64,000 nt of DNA from Aphrocallistes beatrix (lineage: Eukaryota > Porifera > Hexactinellida > Sceptrulophora > Aphrocallistidae). The translations under genes and the position numbers were made by a program. The DNA lies in contig OY725490.1 in NCBI GenBank assembly GCA_963281255.1, positions 930,001 through 994,000 on the forward strand. Direction: 5' to 3'. This document shows, one piece after another, positions 57,098-64,000 of this stretch (positions are counted from its first letter, which is position 1; the number at the start of each line of letters is the position of its first letter). The notes under the pieces were generated by a model, which had not been told where the DNA came from, made no database searches, and saw only the letters and a program-made list of their open reading frames with translations.

Positions 57098-57245
57098 CAG
57101 GCACGTAGTAGCTATGGGGGGCGAGGGGGAGGGGTGATTGCCGCTCCCCAAAATCGTTCTCGCCCCACATGAAAAAATTGGGAAGCGTTCGTGATAATTG
57201 ATTGACGCTGCTTTGCCCCTGAATTTACTCTAGCTACGTGCCTGC
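57098..57245. repeat. Small hAT-like foldback element
   Basis: Starts CAGGCACGTAGTAGCTATGG and ends TAGCTACGTGCCTG. The interior has a run of G (GGGGGGCGAGGGGGAGGGG) matched by CCCC later. No clear target duplication. Confidence 0.6.
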
Positions 57246-57289
57246 TCGGGACTGCGAAAATCTTTCCCTCCATTCCACAGTTATATGAT

Positions 57290-57740
57290 TTTGTGCCGTA
57301 ATAACTACTTGTAGAAAACTATTCAACTTAGAAACTCAATATTTATGGGCATGCCTAATTCACGGGACAGGACGGCATCCCATCCCGTAAATTAGGCACT
57401 TTTCTGTCCCGTCCCGTAAATTAGGCATCTTAACTCGTTCTATCCCGTAAATTAGGCATGCCTATATTTATATCAAGGTAGACTTATTCATGATTAAAAT
57501 TTTTATCGCGTCATCAGAATATCTTTCAAATAAGAAGTCATTGAAGTAGACATGTGATTGTGTAAGAGCCTACAGACGGGATGGGATGTGATAAAGTGCT
57601 CGAAAATTGGGTAATGGCTATCTTAACCACCATTTTCTAATACGCTACTAGACAGATAGATCTGTACTTCATAAATTTTGCTGACTTAGCCTTATCATTT
57701 ACCATCTTTCTGAGATCGGGTTGCCAACCCTTCCGGAATC
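57290..57740. repeat. Direct duplication, left copy (interrupted)
   Basis: Matches 58062-58410: GTAATAACTACTTGTA, AACTCAATATTTAT, AAATAAGAAGTCATTGAAGT, ACATGTGATTGTGTAAGAG and TGTACTTCATAAA in the same order. The left copy is split by the GGGCATGCC element at 57347; the right copy is uninterrupted at that point. Confidence 0.75.
57347..57463. mobile_element. GGGCATGCC foldback with target duplication and empty site
   Basis: 117 bp between perfect ATATTTAT repeats (57339-57346 and 57464-57471). The duplicated sequence at about 58100-58115 shows the pre-insertion site with a single ATATTTAT. This proves a clean insertion with an 8-bp duplication. Confidence 0.88.
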
Positions 57741-58061
57741 AATCTCCCGGAAATCAGTAAATCAATCCTTGGGAGATTTATTCTTAACAATTGTGTAGGA
57801 TGTTTGGCACTTAAAGCAAATTACGACCGTTGTATAGATGGACTATAAGCTTACCTAATTTGTTCATTTCTCAAATATGTAGCAGTAACGAATTATCCCC
57901 CCTCCCCTTCGAAATCCAGAATACAAGAGTCGAGTTGGCTTCGTACCATCCCGCATGTGATGCGCTTTTACAAAATCAAAATTGGGTTGTGGTTAATAAC
58001 CACTATTTTACTTTATCTGATGGTCAATAGCATCATGACAATATCCATGATGGTCAATATT

Positions 58062-58410
58062 TTTTTTGCCGTAATAACTACTTGTATTCAACCTAGCAAC
58101 TCAATATTTATGTCAAAGGTAGACCTATTCAAATTTAAATTTTTTATCATCAAAATATCTTTCAAATAAGAAGTCATTGAAGTAGACATGTGATTGTGTA
58201 AGAGTCCACAGACGGGATGAGATGTGCCACAGTACTCGACTAAATCAAAATTGAGTGGTGGCTAATAACCACCAAATTCTAATACACTATACAGATAGAC
58301 CTGTACTTCATAAAGTTTGGTGGCATAGTTTGCACTACGCTCATGAATTTGGTGGCATAGTTAATCACCAGATTTGTCGAGCACTGGTGCCGCCGTCTTT
58401 CTGAGATGAT
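58062..58410. repeat. Direct duplication, right copy (uninterrupted)
   Basis: Partner of 57290-57740, ending about 150 bases before the ATG of the VLIG-type gene. It contains the intact ATATTTATGTCAAAGGTAGA that is split by a transposon in the left copy. Confidence 0.7.
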
Positions 58411-58554
58411 GCACATGGAATACATCTCAAGAAGTTGGAATCATACCATCCCCCAAGTGATAGGCTTTTTGGAAATAGATTTTAGACTAGTCTTTAACAT
58501 GTCAATATTCAGATCATTAGTCCCAATATTATAGGCTGGAAAACATCCTATCAG

Positions 58555-58983
58555 ATGGCTCGCAGGCTATTGTGCTTCATGCCTAGATTACGGTCTAGAA
58601 GAACGCCTCGTCATTCAACAGTATCAGATACAACATATGTTGAGAAAGAAGAATCAGATACATATGTTGAGAAAGAAGAATATTTTGAGAAAGAAGAATT
58701 AACAGATATACTTTCCCGTTTGGATCTGACTGAAACAAGTGTGAATTTCGTAATGGAACAAGGAGAAGAATTTCTAGATTATCCAGATGAATTGGCAGAA
58801 AGATTGTCAGTAGATGTCAGCATTGCTATAAAGGCTTTAGATGAATTAATGGCATTTAAGATCAGCCAAATTTCAAAAGAAGAGATTGAGAAATTTGAAT
58901 TGTTACTAAAACAAAATCCACAGAAAAATCTAAAGCAGATAGCCTTATCGCATGGAATTAACAAAGATGTTGTCTCAGCCTAA
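58555..58983 (+). CDS. VLIG/GVIN-type GTPase gene, N-terminal segment up to in-frame TAA
   Basis: 142 codons from ATG 58555 to TAA 58981-58983. Basic N-terminus, then an acidic micro-repeat (YVEKEES, YVEKEEY, FEKEEL), then helix-turn-helix-like units such as LTDILSRLDLTETSVNFVME and DELAERLSVDVSIAIKALDE. The third unit (LKQIALSHGINKDVVSA) is cut in the middle by the TAA. The same frame then continues open for over 1,600 codons and resumes the repeat pattern. So this is one gene with a nonsense change, a readthrough codon or a base error, not a separate small protein. Confidence 0.65.
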   Translation: MARRLLCFMPRLRSRRTPRHSTVSDTTYVEKEESDTYVEKEEYFEKEELTDILSRLDLTETSVNFVMEQGEEFLDYPDELAERLSVDVSIAIKALDELMAFKISQISKEEIEKFELLLKQNPQKNLKQIALSHGINKDVVSA

Positions 58984-61900
58984 TTGGCGCATTCAGAAAC
59001 AATTCCATTAACTGAACCCGAAAAAGTATCTATAAAAAAGCATTTAGACGCTGGTTCTCCAGTAAGAAAAATTGAAGATGATTTGAAAATATCTCAAAAG
59101 AAGATCAATGGATTTGTTGAAAATAAATTAATTTTATTCGATAGAAAAGAAGGAGAAGCGGTTTTAGAGATCATTAGTAAACACATTGGGGAGGATTCTA
59201 TTGTTAAACTGAGAGAAATGATTGCGAAAAAAGACTTAGATCTTCAAGAACAGTTTTGTTTTAAACTCCGTGAAAAGAATGAAGGTGAGTATGTAGCTGT
59301 TAGAGATTACTTCATGAAATTTGAAGAATCACAAAACTTCTTCAAAATCGACAAGACACTAAGCATTGAAGTCAAGAGATGTATCAGAGCAAGCAGTCTT
59401 GACAATATAGAAGAACTCAGCGTAAAACTAAATTTAATGAAGATAGTGATCAGAGAATATCTCTTACAGTACTCCTCAGACGAACAGCTTATGCTTGATT
59501 GTGCACAGGACCAATTCATACGAATTCAAGATTTCAAGGCAAAATTCTTAACAGACATGCAGGTATCACATACTACATACAGAATGATCATTTCAGATTC
59601 CTCTGAAACCTTAATACGGAATGCAAAGAATTTGGATGGCTCACCAAATAAGATATTTGGTGAACTTTTGCCTCTGACATTTTATTATCTGAAGTGCAGT
59701 TTGCCGTTAGAAGAAATCACACGGATACTCTCTAAGGTGACTAAGATATCTCTGACTACACTGGACTTATTCCACTTTATCTTTCAAATTTCAGATCCCA
59801 TAGTTAGAGGTCTCTGTATAGAACACTATTCATTCAGTAATCCAGTTCCATTCTACTATCCAATACTCAGTCCCTATCCTATAGAACGAACATCTTGCCG
59901 ATTCGAAATCTGTAAAGAACTCTGGTACTCTCTTCAGGAGTTCAGTGGTTTAGTTTCATTTGGGTTAGGATGGGCTTCTTGGAATCCGATTGGAAAATCC
60001 TATCTATTGGATTTGATGTTTGAAACCGATTTTGTTAAGGGAAGTCCTCAGAACAGTCCATTCCATTTAGGTTCCATCGATATTCAGATGACAAAAAATC
60101 ACTTCGGGCAAAGAGTTAATGGTGAATTAACTCAATGGACATATATAGATTGTCACAGCTCAGATATTGATGTCATTGCAGAAATTTGTCGAAACTTAGA
60201 TATAACATTAGTTCATGTCAGCTATTCTGACTACAGAGAGAACTATCCTCGCTTGGTTGAAAACCTAACTGAAATCACAGTTAACGTTAAGCAAGTCTAT
60301 GTATTGGTTCGAGATTATACAGGAAATGATGTGATTACAGAACAAGTTACATTAGATAGTAATATTACTACCTTCATTTTCATTCCTAATCTAATCAACC
60401 GGGATGAAATACTGTTTGTAGATGTGAGAGGCATCGGATATGAGATATTACATTCGAAAGATATCAGCTCGAGTTTAGTTGGAAGCAAGTTCCTCGAAAA
60501 CATGATCACTCAATTTGGTTGCTGGGATAATATGCGAGTTGAAAAAGAATTGATTGAAAGTGTAATGAGTAATCTCCACATCCAAGATACAAGTAAAGTG
60601 GATTTCTCATCCTTAAGTTACTATCCACATTTTGTTCAATATATGCGTTGCTATTATGAGGCTTCTAGCCAAACAGACCAAAAGACTATCGATGAGTTGA
60701 ACGAAAGGCGTAAGTTTCTTGCTGATCACCTCGAAAATGCTGAAATGAGTGCTATCGCATGGAATTTCAATGAAATCTTAGCTCAGGAAAATTCAACTCT
60801 CATTTTGTGGAAATTATTACAAGAACTTAGCATATTGTCCAAACAGTTAATTGCTGGAAGTGATGAAACACCTTTCACTTTAGAACTTCTCTGGAGAGAA
60901 GCATTGCTTTCAAATAAATACAATGTCATCCTTGATGAAGGGAAACCAGTGAGTCAATATTTCGAAACTTTTTCATCTAATTTTAGTAACCACGTGGAGA
61001 GAGGAGAACCATTCGAGTTGATTGATGGAGATAATCTCAGATTCTTCAACCAAGATATTAACATTCTCTTGTCCAAATTCTATGAAAAACAATTCTGCCA
61101 AAATACCCAAATAACAAATAAGCAACGACCACCAATAGTGGTGAGCATATTCGGACCTCAGAGTTCTGGGAAGTCTACGCTACTGAACTACTGTTTCGGT
61201 TGTAAGTTCTTGACTAGTGCTGGCAGGTGCACCAAAGGAATCTATGCATCTCTTTCGAAGCTCAGTCGACCAATCAACGATTCTGATCATTTCCTCATTC
61301 TCGATACAGAAGGACTGGATGCAATTGAAAGAGGAAAAACTCTTCAAGATACTTCTTGCATTCACTTTGATAGAACAATGGTGCTGTTCTGTTTAGCGGT
61401 GTCACAGGTAGTTATTATTAATGTGAAAGGGGATATCGGAGAAGAAATGCGGAATCTTTTACAGATATGTGCTTACTCCCTCAACAAATTGAAAGTGAGC
61501 AAGGTAGCAGCTCCCAAGATATTCTTCGTTCTCAATCAACAAGCAGATCCAGATCCAGCCAAGCACTTAAGTTCGATCAATACTCTTTTGGAGAAACTGA
61601 ATAAAGAGTCCCATTTGATGGAAACAGAAGGGTTGAAAATATCAGATTTAATTCAAGTATCAAAGAGAAATCTGTTTGTTCTCCAGTCTGCATTTAACTC
61701 ACAGTCTCTGAATGCTAACATGACTAAAGTATTTGATTCAGTTTTATGCAAGTTATCTCCAACAGTTAGTTTCGCAGATAAATGTGCTGAATTGCGTATG
61801 TCCATCATTTATCAACTGGAAGAAGATATGAGTAATAACGAAACACCATTCAACACAATGGGCGAATGGTTGGAAATGTCAGGCGTTATTTGGGACACTA

Positions 61901-64000
61901 TTGTCAAATACCAAGACATAGTAAAGTACAGAAATGTAGAAGAACTAGAATCTAGCAACAAACTAAGGAAGATAGTGAGCGGCTTAATGGAAAGCAAAAT
62001 TTATTTCAACAGAGACAAATACAGAGAAATTACCGAAAAATTGATCCATGCAATTAAAGATATTACTAAGTGGAAATCTCCAAAAGTGATTCTAGAAAAT
62101 GTAAAGGAAGAGTTGGACGATAAATTCGGAGAACATCAGGAAGAAACTCTCAAAGATTTCGCAGAACAATGGCAAACTGATCCTTTACTCAAGAAAATGG
62201 GTTACATGTGCGATGAAGCCAAATCTAACTTGAGAAGACTTATCTACATAGAGAAAAAGACTTATGAGGATAAACTCAAATTCGAAATCAAAGCTAAACT
62301 GAAAGAGATAAAACTAACAGAGAAAATGAAAAATTTTCAAGAAGCTATTGAGAAGAATGCTGATAGATATCTGGAGTTAAGAATTGAGGAACAAAAGAAA
62401 GAATTTGAATTAATCTGGCTCAGTTGCTTCAGTAATGATAGCAAGGAGGAAGAAGAAATTGATATTGATGAAATATTTGATGACTTGTACTCTGTATTCA
62501 GGATGGAATCAAAAACGATGGAGAACAAATCTACAATTTACACTTTATTTCGCGATTTCACATTTGAAATGGATACTATAATAAAAATACTTGAAAAAAC
62601 GATACTTTCGAGGTTTTGCGATGAAAGTGATAAATTCGCAGGAACTGATAAGTTCATATATCCTTGGAGAGAGAATAAAGTCCCCCTAAAGGATATGACG
62701 CCATATATAGGGAAATTAAAATGTGAATATTTATCTAAAGAGTCATTGTACGTGAGAGTTCAGAAGAGGAGATCTAATCTAGAATTTCGAAAATATATCC
62801 CACAAGACTGCCATCCATTGATCAGATATTGTTCTGGTTATTTCAACCATCCTGATATCATCTGGAATCCAGTGAAGAGAGACCAAATACTGCTGCTAGC
62901 TTCCAATCTCAAAGATCCAACTGATCCCAAGAGAAGCACATGGAAAAAACTCATTCGTGACATTTCTAAACGTGTACAAGAATTTACTAGAAGCGATCAG
63001 ACTATTTCTCACTCAACCGTGAAGGAGATCGTAGACTTTTTGTCCCGAATCTGCAAACTTGTGAATTATGAGATTAATTTCATCGAAGCGAAATTGACGA
63101 ATACAGCTGAGAGGATGATATCAACACTTGCGTTCGCTTTTGCATTCAAATCAGTTCTCAATTCCAAATTTGAACAACAAAGAGAGAACAAATCAAATGA
63201 AAACAAAAGAAAAGAGAAAGATTTAGTGTATTTCTTGCAAAAAGTAAAGAATCGAAAATCAGCCAGAGGAGGCTGGGAACGCAAAGAGATGAGGGAAGGT
63301 GACTTGACAATGGCAAACAAATTCGCTGTAGATTTTCTAGCAGCAGTTTGGAGAGGAGTCAACACTGCATGCGAACGGAACATTTACGAAGAATATTTCG
63401 AAAAAGAAGCAGACACATTTTCACATAAAAATATTTTGCTCCTAGCAAATGAAAGAGTTACAAAAGAAATTCAAACAAACTTCATAACAACAGAAAAGGA
63501 ACCATCGTCAGGACTCAATACTATTCTTCAAATCATTGCTCAAAAACTGCCATTTCCAGTAATAAGTCCAAATATATTCCACAAAGATCGTCCTGATCCT
63601 AACCAATCGATTAATGAAGAAAATTTTGTTGTTCAGTTCATATGCAATCGAACTCAAACTCTGAAAGATATTTTCCAGGAAGAATGGAGAAAACTTTCAA
63701 TGGAACTTTATCGCAAAGTTGTTGGAGATATGAATAAACAATTTATGAAACAAATAACAAAATTGAAAAGTATCTTAGAAAAATTATTAGAAGTGCTTGA
63801 AGAGGTGTGTAAAGAAAAGGATCGACTACTCGAAGTTGGGACAGATTCTGATAGCAACTTTGAAGTAGCTGAAGCAGCAACAGAAGAATCTGCATGTGAA
63901 CCAGATCCTAAGACAAGAGAAGCACCGTTCAAGGCAATGGTACTATTTCTAGAAAAGTACCTCAACCCCAAAGTGAGTCCAGAAGAATTCAACCAATTCT
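58984..64000 (+). CDS. Very large interferon-inducible GTPase-like protein (VLIG/GVIN type), partial
   Basis: Open in one frame from the TAA at 58981 to the window edge (over 1,670 codons) with no intron seen. After further HTH-like repeats comes a poorly conserved region, then the GTPase: P-loop GPQSSGKST at about 61156, switch region after it, DTEGLD at about 61303, and candidate NQQADPD for the G4 motif near 61537. A long helical, charged C-terminal region follows (KTYEDKLKFEIKAKLKEIKL). The GPQSSGKSTLLN plus DTEGLD combination marks the VLIG/GVIN and GBP-related dynamin superfamily. In vertebrates these are interferon-induced large GTPases with suspected roles in defence. Intronless giant frames are known for vertebrate GVIN genes. 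If the TAA is real, the first downstream ATG is at 59218. The C-terminus lies beyond the window. Confidence 0.82.
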   Translation, partial: MAHSETIPLTEPEKVSIKKHLDAGSPVRKIEDDLKISQKKINGFVENKLILFDRKEGEAVLEIISKHIGEDSIVKLREMIAKKDLDLQEQFCFKLREKNEGEYVAVRDYFMKFEESQNFFKIDKTLSIEVKRCIRASSLDNIEELSVKLNLMKIVIREYLLQYSSDEQLMLDCAQDQFIRIQDFKAKFLTDMQVSHTTYRMIISDSSETLIRNAKNLDGSPNKIFGELLPLTFYYLKCSLPLEEITRILSKVTKISLTTLDLFHFIFQISDPIVRGLCIEHYSFSNPVPFYYPILSPYPIERTSCRFEICKELWYSLQEFSGLVSFGLGWASWNPIGKSYLLDLMFETDFVKGSPQNSPFHLGSIDIQMTKNHFGQRVNGELTQWTYIDCHSSDIDVIAEICRNLDITLVHVSYSDYRENYPRLVENLTEITVNVKQVYVLVRDYTGNDVITEQVTLDSNITTFIFIPNLINRDEILFVDVRGIGYEILHSKDISSSLVGSKFLENMITQFGCWDNMRVEKELIESVMSNLHIQDTSKVDFSSLSYYPHFVQYMRCYYEASSQTDQKTIDELNERRKFLADHLENAEMSAIAWNFNEILAQENSTLILWKLLQELSILSKQLIAGSDETPFTLELLWREALLSNKYNVILDEGKPVSQYFETFSSNFSNHVERGEPFELIDGDNLRFFNQDINILLSKFYEKQFCQNTQITNKQRPPIVVSIFGPQSSGKSTLLNYCFGCKFLTSAGRCTKGIYASLSKLSRPINDSDHFLILDTEGLDAIERGKTLQDTSCIHFDRTMVLFCLAVSQVVIINVKGDIGEEMRNLLQICAYSLNKLKVSKVAAPKIFFVLNQQADPDPAKHLSSINTLLEKLNKESHLMETEGLKISDLIQVSKRNLFVLQSAFNSQSLNANMTKVFDSVLCKLSPTVSFADKCAELRMSIIYQLEEDMSNNETPFNTMGEWLEMSGVIWDTIVKYQDIVKYRNVEELESSNKLRKIVSGLMESKIYFNRDKYREITEKLIHAIKDITKWKSPKVILENVKEELDDKFGEHQEETLKDFAEQWQTDPLLKKMGYMCDEAKSNLRRLIYIEKKTYEDKLKFEIKAKLKEIKLTEKMKNFQEAIEKNADRYLELRIEEQKKEFELIWLSCFSNDSKEEEEIDIDEIFDDLYSVFRMESKTMENKSTIYTLFRDFTFEMDTIIKILEKTILSRFCDESDKFAGTDKFIYPWRENKVPLKDMTPYIGKLKCEYLSKESLYVRVQKRRSNLEFRKYIPQDCHPLIRYCSGYFNHPDIIWNPVKRDQILLLASNLKDPTDPKRSTWKKLIRDISKRVQEFTRSDQTISHSTVKEIVDFLSRICKLVNYEINFIEAKLTNTAERMISTLAFAFAFKSVLNSKFEQQRENKSNENKRKEKDLVYFLQKVKNRKSARGGWERKEMREGDLTMANKFAVDFLAAVWRGVNTACERNIYEEYFEKEADTFSHKNILLLANERVTKEIQTNFITTEKEPSSGLNTILQIIAQKLPFPVISPNIFHKDRPDPNQSINEENFVVQFICNRTQTLKDIFQEEWRKLSMELYRKVVGDMNKQFMKQITKLKSILEKLLEVLEEVCKEKDRLLEVGTDSDSNFEVAEAATEESACEPDPKTREAPFKAMVLFLEKYLNPKVSPEEFNQF

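Larger units (their letters stand above)
56171..58554. other. Spacer upstream of the VLIG-type gene
   Basis: No exon recognised. It holds a pogo-like MITE, a TA/GA microsatellite (about 57032-57075), a small hAT-like foldback, a GGGCATGCC element and a direct duplication of about 400 bp (57290-57740 against 58062-58410). Confidence 0.55.

Noticed and set aside
59307..63992. Minus-strand frames across the VLIG-type gene
   Set aside because: They are antisense shadows of a long, clearly coding plus-strand frame with GTPase motifs.

Overview
The window is AT-rich metazoan nuclear DNA, probably from a sponge (demosponge). That is an inference from the compact multi-exon genes, the sponge-like mix of Ig/FN3 receptors, an intronless NHL-repeat gene and a very-large-GTPase gene, and the dense short inverted-repeat transposons. 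I could not search a database, so the species is not established.

Layout. (1) 1.6-6.0 kb, minus strand: a tandem pair of about seven-pass membrane protein genes; the left copy carries one frameshift. (2) 7.2-48.8 kb, all minus strand: a tandem cluster of eight related loci, called here IgFN-A to IgFN-H. Each is built as signal peptide, Ig-like domain, FN3 domain, short linker exon, second FN3-like domain, and then either a Thr-rich stalk plus transmembrane segment and tyrosine-motif tail (A, F, G, H) or an apparent stop with no transmembrane segment (B, C, E). D is a deleted pseudogene. Splice junctions and phases were followed by eye and are self-consistent for A, C, E, F and G; B contains a 200-N assembly gap in an intron; H has a disrupted signal exon. 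(3) 50.85-51.74 kb, plus: intronless NHL beta-propeller gene. (4) 51.9-56.2 kb, minus: a young but crippled Ty3/gypsy-type LTR retrotransposon. (5) 58.56 kb to the end, plus: a very large interferon-inducible-GTPase-like (VLIG/GVIN-type) gene, cut by the window edge and carrying one in-frame TAA.

The most interesting content is the receptor cluster. Two Ig subtypes and two FN3 subtypes are reassorted among paralogues. Ig and FN3 exons are flanked by symmetric phase-1 introns, one gene has duplicated its FN3 exon, and cytoplasmic tails differ: four YYTx(M/V) motifs in A, against YEYI plus a terminal YANLK in F, G and H. Putative secreted partners and broken relatives lie between them. This resembles the organisation of paired activating/inhibitory or allorecognition receptor clusters in other animals; function here is inference only.

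The spacers hold many non-autonomous transposons. Several have defined target-site duplications: 8-bp for the GGGCATGCC foldback family and a 506-bp hAT-like element, TA for pogo/mariner-like elements. There are also a 69-70 bp minisatellite, tRNA-derived repeats and a palindromic minisatellite.
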